Source of the DNA: Bacteroidota bacterium
GTDB lineage: Bacteria > Bacteroidota > Bacteroidia > 2-12-FULL-35-15
Length of the DNA: 64,000 nt
Direction: 5' to 3'
NCBI GenBank assembly: GCA_017303895.1
Contig: JAFLBF010000004.1
Coordinates: forward strand, 208,920 to 272,919
The notes beneath the pieces were generated by a model, which saw only the letters and a program-made list of their open reading frames with translations, ran no database searches and was not told the DNA's origin. The position numbers were made by a program, and so were the translations under genes. This document shows, piece by piece, positions 29,038-38,116 of this stretch; position 1 is the stretch's first letter; the number at the start of each line of letters is the position of its first letter.

Positions 29038-29066
29038 CAAAGGTAAAAATTTTTTGTTACAAACAA
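29038..29066 (-). promoter_or_regulatory. Promoter of the str-S10-spc-alpha cluster
   Basis: On the - strand TTG (29064-29066), an 18-base spacer and TACCTTTG (29038-29045) match the Bacteroidota consensus fully. An AT-rich stretch lies upstream. The leader to rpsL is about 60 bases and contains a short CCCC/GGGG inverted repeat. It is the only full-consensus promoter I find for the ~18.5-kb gene run. Confidence 0.75.
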
Positions 29067-29218
29067 CAGTTAGTTGAAAAAAAATATTCTTTTTTTCTTG
29101 CAAATTTTGGTTTTCGAGGTTAAAATTCGCCAAAATGCTTATGAAATTTAGGTTCTGACCGACCAACTACTTCAAAATATTTTATTAATTTGCGTTTCAG
29201 AATCATAAAAAAATCAAA

Positions 29219-29680
29219 ATGAGCCAAAAGATCACCTACCGGAATTTAAGAAATTACAAATACCAAGTAGTGGAAGATTATACGATCGATATTCCGGCTC
29301 AGTGCAAAATTGAACTTCCCATCAAAGAAGACATTATTTGGCCCAGTGCTGCCAAAACCTTCATAAAGCTTGCTAAAACAGGGCAGTTGACCATTTTTAA
29401 GGGCTATGCCTGGGATGGACCAAGCGGACCAACCATTGACACCAAAGATTTTATGCGCGGATCCCTCGTTCATGATGCCCTCTACCAGCTTATTAGGGAA
29501 GAAAAGCTTGATTATTCTAACAGGGATGCATCCGACAGGATCATCCAGCGTTTGTGCCTCAACGATGGTATGAACATCATCAGAGCAGCCTATGTTTACC
29601 GTTTTCTGAAGTGGTTTGGTGGAGCTGCCGCAAAACCCGGAAAAAAAGACGACCAAGTGGTTATTATGACCGCCCCTTAA
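29219..29680 (+). CDS. DUF1353 family protein
   Basis: A 153-residue protein with the DUF1353 signature GYAWDGPSGPTIDTKDFMRG followed by LVHDALYQLIRE, where the His-Asp pair is conserved. DUF1353 proteins occur in phages and in bacterial genomes; function is unknown. No other phage gene is nearby, so this is probably a chromosomal member. There is no signal peptide. It starts 178 bases beyond the - strand promoter of rpsL and ends nine bases before the next gene, which may be co-transcribed with it. Confidence 0.7.
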   Translation: MSQKITYRNLRNYKYQVVEDYTIDIPAQCKIELPIKEDIIWPSAAKTFIKLAKTGQLTIFKGYAWDGPSGPTIDTKDFMRGSLVHDALYQLIREEKLDYSNRDASDRIIQRLCLNDGMNIIRAAYVYRFLKWFGGAAAKPGKKDDQVVIMTAP

Positions 29681-29689
29681 ATACATAAC

Positions 29690-30835
29690 ATGATAAATAA
29701 ACTCTGCTCCTTTCTCCTGCTTTTTTGCTTCACATTGAACTTCAAAGCACAAACAACACCTGCATTTGGACCTGAAATACCGGTAAATTTCATTGGCGTT
29801 ACTACCGATGCCATGGAGCCTCACCTCTCCCCTGACGGAAATGCACTTTTCTTTAACAGTTTAAATGACGGCATCACCACTAGTCTGTTTTATGGTGGAA
29901 AAATAAATGATAGCACCTTTCAATTGGTTGGTGCTGTGCCTATCGTGAATCAGGCCACCACTCCGCGACTCGATGCAGTTGCTTCGCTCGATACAGCCAA
30001 TAATTTTTACTGGGTTTCTACCCGCAATTATCCATTCGACTTTGATAACCTTCACAGGATCCGCTTTCTTCAATCAGGCTACACGAATTTTGGAAGAGTA
30101 CATGGCAATTTCTACATCTACTCTCCCGGCTGGTTGATCATGGATGCTGCGATCAGTCATTATGGCGAGCAATTGATCTATTGTAATGCTTATTTCAACA
30201 ACTGCACGGGTGTTCCTTGCAAAGCTTCGTTGGGGATTGCCGACAAGATAAATGATTCTACTTTTAATAAGACTGCCAACTCCGGTGCCATCCTGGCCGC
30301 CTTAAACGATACAGCCAATTACATTGTTTATGCGCCCCAACTAACCGAGGATGGTTTGGAGCTTTATTTTACACGACTGGCACATGCCAGCACGAATACT
30401 GAAATCTGTGTAGCCACCCGGAACAATGTGAGCGATCCCTTTGGAATACCTACTGTACTTATCAGTTCGCCCGGTAATTTACCGGAAGCGGCAACCATTT
30501 CCACGGATAAATCAAAGATCTATTATCACAAAAAAGAAGGAGGTATCTTTAAATTATTCCTGAGATACCGCACACTCGCCACTTCCGTGAGTGAGCAGAA
30601 AGAATTAGCTGCAAAATTTTATCCTAATCCTGCACATGAAAAGATCGTTATTGAATACAATTCCAGTGAACACTTCCACATCAGCATCAGCAACGTTTGG
30701 GGTGAGATCGTGCTTCTTGAAAAAGATTGTTTACAGAGTAAAGAGCTAGCGATAGATAAATTAAAAGCAGGGACTTATTTTGTGGAGATCGAATCAGGTC
30801 AGAAGCGCACAATGCAAAAATTGATCAAGCAGTAA
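29690..30835 (+). CDS. Secreted PD40/WD40-like propeller protein with T9SS sorting domain
   Basis: A 381-residue secreted protein. It has a Sec signal peptide (MINKLCSFLLLFCFTLNFKA), then a beta-propeller of the TolB/PD40 kind, seen in MEPHLSPDGNALFFNSLNDG and LTEDGLELYFTRLAHAST. The last ~75 residues are a type A C-terminal sorting domain of the type IX system: KFYPNPAHEKIVIEY, then SISNVWGEIVLLE and the ending KLKAGTYFVEIESGQKRTMQ. Its 3' end overlaps topB, convergent, by 11 bases. The role is unknown; cell-surface display or release through T9SS is expected. Confidence 0.88.
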   Translation: MINKLCSFLLLFCFTLNFKAQTTPAFGPEIPVNFIGVTTDAMEPHLSPDGNALFFNSLNDGITTSLFYGGKINDSTFQLVGAVPIVNQATTPRLDAVASLDTANNFYWVSTRNYPFDFDNLHRIRFLQSGYTNFGRVHGNFYIYSPGWLIMDAAISHYGEQLIYCNAYFNNCTGVPCKASLGIADKINDSTFNKTANSGAILAALNDTANYIVYAPQLTEDGLELYFTRLAHASTNTEICVATRNNVSDPFGIPTVLISSPGNLPEAATISTDKSKIYYHKKEGGIFKLFLRYRTLATSVSEQKELAAKFYPNPAHEKIVIEYNSSEHFHISISNVWGEIVLLEKDCLQSKELAIDKLKAGTYFVEIESGQKRTMQKLIKQ

Positions 30836-33056
30836 AAGCTAAACGCCAATCGCAACCTGATTTCCAATTACTGCATCCATAAGCCGTTTTACCTTTTATT
30901 ACATTACCTGTTTGGCATTTTGGGCAAAGAGCCGGAACTTTTTCTTTCTTTGATTTTGTAGCTGCTGCTTGCTTTTCCTCAAATTCAATATTCAGATCTG
31001 AAGATAATTTCAGTAGTCCATCTTTTTTTACACCACCCATGTCAAAACCTTTAATAACAGCTGTTTTACCTTTTTCGAGCAGTAAACGGATCTGAGCATC
31101 CGTCAATTTTTTACCCATTATTTCAAATGGCACTTTAAAATCACAGCCATTTTTAAAATTGCTACAACCAAAAGCAGTTTTACCTTTCAGCATGTTTCCC
31201 GACTTACATTTCGGACATTCCAACACAGAGTTGGCGGATTTTTTTTCTTTTGTTTCAGCAGTTTCAAGTGCAATCCGCTTTCCACTTTCATTCTTCACTT
31301 GCATCACCAGGTCGCCTACCATTTGCTTCATCTCCTGTAAAAACTGCTCCGCCTGATAATCGCCCTTTTCGATCTGACGCAATTTAAACTCCCAATTCCC
31401 TGTCATTTCAGCCGACTTTAACAGATCATTATTAATGGTCATGATCAATTCCATACCTGTTATGGTTGGGATAATATTTTTTCGCTCACGCTTAATATAA
31501 TTTCTTCTGAAAAGCGTTTCAATAATTGCAGCACGGGTACTCGGGCGACCAATACCATTATCTTTCATCAGATCACGTAACTCTTCATCTTCCACCTGTT
31601 TTCCGGCTGTTTCCATTGCACGCAACAATGTTGCTTCCGTATATGGCTTAGGTGCAGTGGTTTTTCCTTCTTTTAAAAAGGCTTCATGAGCTCCTTTTTC
31701 ACCCTGAATAAATTCAGGCAAAATTTGTGTCTCCTCTTTTTCATCTTCTTCCGACACCGCTTCTTTTTCATACACCACTCTCCAACCTGCATCCAGGATC
31801 TGCTTCCCTGTTGCTTTGAACTCAAGTGTTTTCACACTTCCTAAAACAGTGGTATTCGACACTTCACAATCTTTATAAAACACGGAAAGAAAGCGTTTAG
31901 CAATTATATCATACACATTCAATTCCGCACCGATCAAGCCTTGCGCTCTCACGTCAGTAGGAATAATAGCATGGTGATCTGTCACTTTTTTATCATCAAA
32001 TACCTTGTTCGATTTACGGATAGGCTCAGCTAATAAAGGTTGAACAAGACTTTGATAATTGACCATACTCTGCATGATACCCGGAATTTTTGGATACATA
32101 TCATCAGGCAAATAAGTAGTATCCACGCGTGGATAGGTCACTAATTTTTTCTCGTATAAATTTTGAATGGTCTTCAAGGTATCATCGGCCGAGAATCCAA
32201 ACTTTTTGTTACACTCCACTTGTAGTGCAGTAAGGTCGAATAAACGGGGCGGACTCTCCTTACCTTTTTTAGTCTCCACTAAGGTGATCTCAAAAGGCTC
32301 ATCTTTGATAGAACTTAATATATCTTCTGCTTTTGTTTTCTCATCTCCGCTGAAACGCTCTATCTGCGCATTGAAAATAACATCCCTGTATTTTGTTTTT
32401 AATTCAAAAAACACAGCCGATTTGAAATTATTGATCTCTATCTGACGATTGACGATCATGGCCAATGTAGGTGTTTGAACCCTTCCAACCGATAGTACCT
32501 GACGGTTTCCATTACCATATTTGATCGTATACAAACGGGTAGCATTCATTCCTAACAGCCAATCCGCTGCTGCTCTGGAATAACCTGCAAAATAAAGCCG
32601 GTCATAATCTTTCGCTTCTTTCAATTTCTTGAATCCATCCCTGATAGCCTCTTCTGTTAATGAGGAGATCCACAAGCGTTTCATTGGTTTTTTGCAATTG
32701 GCTTTTGCAAACACCCAACGCTGGATCAGTTCTCCTTCTTGCCCGGCATCACCACAGTTAATAACCTCTTCGGCATTTTCAAACAACGTGGCAATTGTAT
32801 TGAACTGCTTTTCTATTCCTTTATCATTTTTGAGTTTGATACCAAATTTTTGAGGAAGAATGGGAAGCATGTTTAAATTCCATTCACGATAGGCCGAATC
32901 GTATTCATGCGGCTCTTTTAGCTCACACAAGTGCCCGAAGGTCCATGTTACCTGATAGCCATTGCCTTCGTAATAGCCGTCCTTACGTTGTTTTGCACCA
33001 ACAATATCAGCTATCTCTTTTGCAACACTTGGCTTTTCGGCAATACATACTTTCAT
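30825..33056 (-). CDS. topB: DNA topoisomerase III
   Basis: A type IA topoisomerase of 743 residues. I start at the ATG at 33056 (MKVCIAEKPSVAKEIADIVG); residues upstream do not fit the family. The Toprim domain has the acidic motif CGDAGQEGELI (DxDxE-like). The active-site tyrosine lies in KLVTYPRVDTTYL, and SVGRVQTPTLAMIV is typical. The C-terminus carries two similar modules (CPKCKSGNMLKGKTAFGCSN and CPKCQTGNVIKGKTAYGCSN); each has a C-x2-C pair and further Cys residues and should bind zinc. It probably resolves recombination and replication intermediates. It is convergent with the T9SS gene. Confidence 0.93.
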   Translation of the reverse strand: MKVCIAEKPSVAKEIADIVGAKQRKDGYYEGNGYQVTWTFGHLCELKEPHEYDSAYREWNLNMLPILPQKFGIKLKNDKGIEKQFNTIATLFENAEEVINCGDAGQEGELIQRWVFAKANCKKPMKRLWISSLTEEAIRDGFKKLKEAKDYDRLYFAGYSRAAADWLLGMNATRLYTIKYGNGNRQVLSVGRVQTPTLAMIVNRQIEINNFKSAVFFELKTKYRDVIFNAQIERFSGDEKTKAEDILSSIKDEPFEITLVETKKGKESPPRLFDLTALQVECNKKFGFSADDTLKTIQNLYEKKLVTYPRVDTTYLPDDMYPKIPGIMQSMVNYQSLVQPLLAEPIRKSNKVFDDKKVTDHHAIIPTDVRAQGLIGAELNVYDIIAKRFLSVFYKDCEVSNTTVLGSVKTLEFKATGKQILDAGWRVVYEKEAVSEEDEKEETQILPEFIQGEKGAHEAFLKEGKTTAPKPYTEATLLRAMETAGKQVEDEELRDLMKDNGIGRPSTRAAIIETLFRRNYIKRERKNIIPTITGMELIMTINNDLLKSAEMTGNWEFKLRQIEKGDYQAEQFLQEMKQMVGDLVMQVKNESGKRIALETAETKEKKSANSVLECPKCKSGNMLKGKTAFGCSNFKNGCDFKVPFEIMGKKLTDAQIRLLLEKGKTAVIKGFDMGGVKKDGLLKLSSDLNIEFEEKQAAATKSKKEKVPALCPKCQTGNVIKGKTAYGCSNWKSGCDWRLAFTA

Positions 33057-33196
33057 CAGGTCACTCCATTTTAAGACGTCCAAAAATAATACGCCTTTAT
33101 GCTTTTCATCAAAAATGATTTAATGTTTTATCAACAATACAGCAGTTTTTACATATTTCTATTAAATTTACTCGCTCATAAAAATCAGCACCAATT

Positions 33197-33799
33197 ATGA
33201 AAAGATTACTGCTTTTATTTACTCTATTACTTGCGACCACCTATTCCTTTGCAAAAGAAAAGAAGCCGAAATTAGAAAAAGGACTGTATGCCGAAATTGA
33301 AACCACCAAAGGAAAAATCCTACTCCAATTGGAATTTGAGAAAACTCCATTAACAGTGGCCAATTTTGTTGGTTTGGCAGAAGGCAAGATCAAAAATTCA
33401 GCAAAAGGAGAAGGTGTTCCATATTACAACGGATTAAAATTTCATCGTGTTATTCCAAACTTTATGATACAAGGAGGCGATCCGGCTGGAAACGGAAGTG
33501 GAGGTCCGGGTTATAAATTCAAAGATGAATTTCATGCTGATCTTAAACATACCGGACCAGGAATATTATCTATGGCGAATGCCGGACCGGGTACAAATGG
33601 ATCGCAGTTTTTCATTACACATGTCAAAACACCTTGGCTGGACAATAAGCACAGCGTATTCGGACATGTAGTAAGCGGACAAGAAGTTGTAAATGCGATA
33701 CAACAAGGCGATGAAATTGTTAGCATCAAGATCATTCGTATTGGAAAAGCAGCAAAAAAATTCAAAGCAGCAAAAGTGTTTGCTGAACTAAATAAATAA
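33197..33799 (+). CDS. Exported cyclophilin-type peptidyl-prolyl isomerase
   Basis: A 200-residue protein with a signal peptide ([19 protein letters not shown]) and one cyclophilin domain. Active-site segments are [20 protein letters not shown], with catalytic Arg in FHRVI and Q in MIQGGD, then [17 protein letters not shown] and [15 protein letters not shown]. It should assist folding in the periplasm. It ends two bases before the start of the next small gene, with which it probably forms an operon reaching through ftcD and the patatin gene. Confidence 0.93.
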   Translation: MKRLLLLFTLLLATTYSFAKEKKPKLEKGLYAEIETTKGKILLQLEFEKTPLTVANFVGLAEGKIKNSAKGEGVPYYNGLKFHRVIPNFMIQGGDPAGNGSGGPGYKFKDEFHADLKHTGPGILSMANAGPGTNGSQFFITHVKTPWLDNKHSVFGHVVSGQEVVNAIQQGDEIVSIKIIRIGKAAKKFKAAKVFAELNK

Positions 33800-33801
33800 T
33801 T

Positions 33802-34071
33802 ATGATAGCAACTGTAGAGATCAGCATGTATGCGTTAACAGATGGTTATGCTGAAAAGGTGATCGATTTTATTCAAAGAGTTAAAAAACATCCGGCAATT
33901 AAAGTAGAAGTAAATGGCTTGAGTACACAGCTATTTGGGGAGTATGACCATTTAATGGATGTATTGAAAAAAGAGATGCGAACCGATTTTGAAAATGGCA
34001 AAGCCGTTTTCTTATTAAAGCTTGCAGGAAGTGAATTAACAAAAGATAAATTACCCGAAATTTTAAAATAG
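33802..34071 (+). CDS. Thiamine-binding/YkoF-like small protein
   Basis: An 89-residue protein resembling the MTH1187/YkoF-type domain. It has IATVEISMYALTDGYAEKVI at the start and NGLSTQLFGEYDHLMDVLKK in the middle, where the family's ligand-binding region lies. In the family, some members bind thiamine or its pyrimidine part. No signal peptide is present. It is two bases after the cyclophilin gene and seven before ftcD. Assignment rests on pattern only; the ligand is not known. Confidence 0.65.
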   Translation: MIATVEISMYALTDGYAEKVIDFIQRVKKHPAIKVEVNGLSTQLFGEYDHLMDVLKKEMRTDFENGKAVFLLKLAGSELTKDKLPEILK

Positions 34072-34078
34072 AATTTGT

Positions 34079-35761
34079 ATGAGCCAACTAATTGAATGTG
34101 TTCCTAATTTCAGCGAAGGAAACGACATGAATATCATTAAACAGATCACCAATGAGATCGAATCTGTTGATGGTGTTAAATTATTAAATGTAGATCCGGG
34201 CAAGGCTACCAACAGAACGGTTGTAACCTTTGTTGGAGAACCACAAGCGGTGATCGATGCTGCTTTTTTAGCCATTAAAAAAGCAGGTGAATTGATCGAC
34301 ATGAGCAAACATAAAGGCGAGCATCCACGTATGGGCGCTACAGATGTTTGTCCGCTTATTCCGATTGCTGGCATCAGTATGGAAGAAACTGCTGAGTATG
34401 CTAAAAAATTAGGCGAACGTGTTGGAAAAGAATTGGGCATAGCTGTTTATTTGTACGAGGCAGCACAAAAAAACAAAGAGCGTAGCAATCTTTCGGTGAT
34501 CCGTGCAGGAGAATACGAAGGCTTTTTCAAAAAAATAAAACTACCGGAATGGAAACCGGATTTCGGTCCTACAGAGCATTCTATTCGATCAGGATCTACT
34601 GTGATCGGAGCGCGTGATTTCCTTGTGGCTTATAACATCAATCTAAACACGACTTCTACCCGCAGAGCCAACGCCATTGCGTTTGATGTGCGTGAAGCAG
34701 GCCGCGTAAAGCGTGAAGGAAACCCTGTTACCGGAAAAATTGTGACGGATGAAAAAGGAAATCCGGTGAATATCCCCGGAACATTAAAATCAGTAAAAGC
34801 AATCGGCTGGTATATTGAAGAATATGGTGTGGCACAGATCTCCATGAACTTGACCAACATCAATATTACACCTGTACATGTAGCATTTGATGAAGTATGT
34901 AAAAAAGCAACTGAACGTGGAATTCGTGTCACAGGCTCTGAATTGGTGGGTTTAATTCCATTAAAAGCCATGTTGGATGCAGGAAAATATTTTCTACAAA
35001 AACAAAACCGCTCAACAGGTGTATCCGAAAAAGAATTGATCAAGATAGCCGTTAAATCTTTAGGATTGGATGAGTTAAGTCCTTTCAAACCGGAGGAGCG
35101 TATCATTGAATACTTATTAAAAGACGATTCTAAAGCCCGTCTGATCAAGATGGATCTGACTGCATTCGCTGATGAAACGGCAAGTGAGAGTCCTGCTCCG
35201 GGAGGAGGATCTATTTCTGCATACATTGGTGCTTTAGGAATTTCATTGGGAACTATGGTCGCTAATCTATCTTCACATAAACCGGGTTGGGATGAGCGCT
35301 GGAAAGAGTTCTCCGATTGGGCAGAAAAAGGTCAACACTTCAAAAATGAATTATTGAAAATGGTGGATGAAGACACCAATGCATTTAATAAGATCATGAC
35401 CGCATTTGGTTTACCAAAAGCTACCGATGAAGAAAAAAAGGCGCGAACGGCTGCTATTCAGGAAGCCACCAAATATGCTACAGAAGTTCCATTTAAGGTG
35501 ATGCAACTTTGCTTCGACTCTATGGAAGTGATCAAAGCGATGGCAGAAACAGGCAATCCAAACTCAGTTACCGATGCGGGTGTTGGTGCACTTTGTGCAC
35601 GATCTGCAGTAATGGGAGCATTCTTAAACGTAAAAATAAATGCATCCGGATTAACAGATAAAGCCCTTGCTGAGAAACTTATTGCTGAAGGCAACGTAAT
35701 AGAGGAAAAAGCGAAAGCTTTAGAAACTGAGATCTTGAAGATCGTAAATAGCAAAATGTAA
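34079..35761 (+). CDS. ftcD: Glutamate formiminotransferase / formiminotetrahydrofolate cyclodeaminase
   Basis: A 560-residue bifunctional enzyme of histidine breakdown. It moves the formimino group from formiminoglutamate to tetrahydrofolate and then deaminates it to methenyl-THF. The N-terminal transferase domain (1-~330) starts SQLIECVPNFSEGNDMNIIK and contains HPRMGATDVCPLIPIAG with the catalytic His. The C-terminal cyclodeaminase (~350-560) shows SPAPGGGSISAYIGALGISL and ATDEEKKARTAAIQEATKYA. Both domains are fused as in animals and many Bacteroidota. No hut genes are in the window. It ends three bases before the next gene. Confidence 0.95.
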   Translation: MSQLIECVPNFSEGNDMNIIKQITNEIESVDGVKLLNVDPGKATNRTVVTFVGEPQAVIDAAFLAIKKAGELIDMSKHKGEHPRMGATDVCPLIPIAGISMEETAEYAKKLGERVGKELGIAVYLYEAAQKNKERSNLSVIRAGEYEGFFKKIKLPEWKPDFGPTEHSIRSGSTVIGARDFLVAYNINLNTTSTRRANAIAFDVREAGRVKREGNPVTGKIVTDEKGNPVNIPGTLKSVKAIGWYIEEYGVAQISMNLTNINITPVHVAFDEVCKKATERGIRVTGSELVGLIPLKAMLDAGKYFLQKQNRSTGVSEKELIKIAVKSLGLDELSPFKPEERIIEYLLKDDSKARLIKMDLTAFADETASESPAPGGGSISAYIGALGISLGTMVANLSSHKPGWDERWKEFSDWAEKGQHFKNELLKMVDEDTNAFNKIMTAFGLPKATDEEKKARTAAIQEATKYATEVPFKVMQLCFDSMEVIKAMAETGNPNSVTDAGVGALCARSAVMGAFLNVKINASGLTDKALAEKLIAEGNVIEEKAKALETEILKIVNSKM

Positions 35762-35764
35762 ATT

Positions 35765-38068
35765 ATGCGTCTATCACAACGAATAATCAGAACCATCCGG
35801 AAACATCCTACTTTCAGGAGGTTCTTTTTTTCGTTTTTTTTCCGGCTGATCTTACTCGACTTAAAAAAGAATCAACTGTTATTACTATTCTGGTTATTCT
35901 TCTTTGCAATAATCACCAATAATGTTGCTCCTAGATACGGTGTAGCCTATTTATTTTGGGGACCGGAGTATTTTGACAAGACAAGCTACCTCTCCTACTT
36001 TATAACAGGATTTGCATGTGGCGGTTTCATAATGGCCTACAATATTGCCAGCTACATTAAAAATGCGTTCCGCTTTCCATTTCTGGCAACATTACGTAAT
36101 CCGTTTTGGAAATATTGCTTGAACAACTTCTTTTTGCCTGTTCTATTTACGCTTGTTTATTGTATTGAGATATTCTACTTTTTAAAAGGTGAAGAGGTAT
36201 ATTCCGGCACGCAGATCATTCTTTTCATTACAAGCTTCATAGGCGGAAATGCATTTTTCATTTTCTTGGCCTTTACTTATTTCTTCGGAGCCAATAAAAA
36301 CATCACTAAGCTCTACGGCATACAACATGCTGAAACAAAAAACGAGATCATTCCACGCAAAAGTAATGCCCGCGAAAAAACAATCGCTGAAGGAGAACGA
36401 AATCCTTATTTGATAAAGGAGTCGCGCGACTGGTATGTGGAAACCTACTTAACAAGTCCGTTCAAGATCCGACTGGTTCGATCAGTTCGACACTATAAAA
36501 AAGAGATATTAAAATCGGTTTTAAAACAAAATCATAAATCTGCATTTATCTTTCAAATACTCTCTATTATTAGTTTGGTCGGCTTGGGATTGTTCTCTAA
36601 AGTATCTGCATTTACCATCCCTGCAAGCGCCAGTATATTTCTACTCTTTACCATGTTCATCATGCTATTCAGCTCGTTCTATGCCTGGTTCAGAGGTTGG
36701 TCGACAGCCGTATTTTTCATTTTCCTGATCCTTTTTAACTACTTACATAAGATCAACTTCCTTTCATCTGCAGGAAAAGCCTATGGATTGAATTACAATA
36801 CCGTTAAAGCAAATTATGACTACGATAATTTCAAACAGAATGATATTGAGTTTGACGCTTTAAATAAAGACATTGATGCGACCCTTACCATTCTCAATAA
36901 ATGGAAAGAAAAGAATACCGACCCTTCGCATCCAGAGAAAAAACCCAAAATGGTATTTATCAATGTGAGCGGTGGTGGTGTTCGCTCTTCCCTGTGGACG
37001 GTGCATACACTACAATACATTGACAGTATTACCAACGGAAATCTATTAAAACAAACCCAACTCATAACAGGCTCATCGGGAGGAATGGTAGGTGCAGCAT
37101 ATTTACGAGAGTTGTATCTTTTAAAATTGAAAAACAAACTAAAAAGTTACTATGATGTAAAATACAAGAACAATATTGGTAAGGATATTTTAAATCCCAT
37201 CGCTTTCACCGTTGCTACCAGTGAATGGTTCTTCCCTCTAAAAAGTTTCAGTGTTGACGGACAGCTCTACAAAGAAGACAGAGGTTATGCATTTGAGCAA
37301 AAGCTGCTGGATAATACAGAGAACATTTTAAATAAGCGACTAAACGACTATCAATTACCGGAAGCGAATTCGTATGTACCCATGATGGTATTCTCTCCTT
37401 CCATTGTAAATGATGGAAGAAAGATGCTCATCTCCCCAATTGGCATCTCCTATCTTACACAAAACGCCAGAACAGAAAAAACAGATTATAACAAACTGTA
37501 CGATGCCATTGAATATTCAAAAGTATTTAAGAAACAACATGCCGGTAATACTTTATTCACAAGTGTTTTAAGAATGAGTGCCACCTTCCCGTACATATCT
37601 CCTGTGGTGAACTTACCAACTGAACCACGTATTGAAATAATGGATGCCGGCTTGAGAGATAACTATGGTTTAGAAACAACGCTTCGATTCATTAAAACAT
37701 TCAATGATTGGATCGCTAATAATACCAGCGGAATATTAATCATACAGATCAGGGATAAACACAAAAACATTCCAATTGATGAAAACCCTTCTCAAACACT
37801 GGCACAGGCCTTAAGTCGCCCGATGGGAAGTTTCTATGGCAATTTGTTTCAGGTGCAGGATTTCAATCAAAATCAACAGATACAATATGCCGATGCCTGG
37901 TGCAAATCACCGATCGACATTATTGACATGCAGCTGAGAAACGAATTAAAAGACCGTATTTCACTAAGCTGGCACCTAACCAACAAAGAAAAGCGAAAAG
38001 TGATCGAATCGCTGTATTTGAAAGAGAATCAGCTGGCTGCTAAACGGATCAAAGAACTTCTAAAATAG
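35765..38068 (+). CDS. Multi-spanning membrane protein with patatin-like phospholipase domain
   Basis: A 767-residue protein. The N-terminal third has about seven hydrophobic segments, the first near LLLLFWLFFFAIITNNVAP and later ones around residues 80-165 and 260-340. The C-terminal half is a patatin-like lipid hydrolase: oxyanion GGGVRSS near residue 402, nucleophile Ser in GSSGG near 438 and the dyad Asp in MDAGLRDNYG near 627. The catalytic dyad looks intact, so lipid acyl hydrolysis at the inner membrane is expected. The membrane-anchored arrangement is less usual than soluble or outer-membrane patatins. It probably belongs to the operon from 33197. Confidence 0.82.
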   Translation: MRLSQRIIRTIRKHPTFRRFFFSFFFRLILLDLKKNQLLLLFWLFFFAIITNNVAPRYGVAYLFWGPEYFDKTSYLSYFITGFACGGFIMAYNIASYIKNAFRFPFLATLRNPFWKYCLNNFFLPVLFTLVYCIEIFYFLKGEEVYSGTQIILFITSFIGGNAFFIFLAFTYFFGANKNITKLYGIQHAETKNEIIPRKSNAREKTIAEGERNPYLIKESRDWYVETYLTSPFKIRLVRSVRHYKKEILKSVLKQNHKSAFIFQILSIISLVGLGLFSKVSAFTIPASASIFLLFTMFIMLFSSFYAWFRGWSTAVFFIFLILFNYLHKINFLSSAGKAYGLNYNTVKANYDYDNFKQNDIEFDALNKDIDATLTILNKWKEKNTDPSHPEKKPKMVFINVSGGGVRSSLWTVHTLQYIDSITNGNLLKQTQLITGSSGGMVGAAYLRELYLLKLKNKLKSYYDVKYKNNIGKDILNPIAFTVATSEWFFPLKSFSVDGQLYKEDRGYAFEQKLLDNTENILNKRLNDYQLPEANSYVPMMVFSPSIVNDGRKMLISPIGISYLTQNARTEKTDYNKLYDAIEYSKVFKKQHAGNTLFTSVLRMSATFPYISPVVNLPTEPRIEIMDAGLRDNYGLETTLRFIKTFNDWIANNTSGILIIQIRDKHKNIPIDENPSQTLAQALSRPMGSFYGNLFQVQDFNQNQQIQYADAWCKSPIDIIDMQLRNELKDRISLSWHLTNKEKRKVIESLYLKENQLAAKRIKELLK

Positions 38069-38084
38069 CTTTCCTTTAAATTAT

Positions 38085-38092
38085 TATCTTTG
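38085..38092 (+). promoter_or_regulatory. -7 box upstream of the AlaDH/saccharopine dehydrogenase-like gene
   Basis: TATCTTTG matches TAnnTTTG fully, 24 bases before the ATG at 38117. No clear TTG is seen at the -33 position. Confidence 0.4.
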
Positions 38093-38116
38093 TGATCCCA
38101 CAAAAGATAAAAGCTT

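Noticed and set aside
29219-29680. Prophage remnant around the DUF1353 gene
   Set aside because: No integrase, capsid, tail or lysis gene is present and flanks are housekeeping genes.
29246-29824. 192-residue frame on the - strand opposite the DUF1353 gene
   Set aside because: The + strand has a full family match and proper starts; the - strand product has no recognisable pattern.
34630-35226. 198-residue frame on the - strand inside ftcD
   Set aside because: It is a shadow of a conserved enzyme gene.
33802-35761. A histidine-utilisation operon
   Set aside because: Only ftcD of the pathway is present; hutH, hutU and hutI are not in the window.
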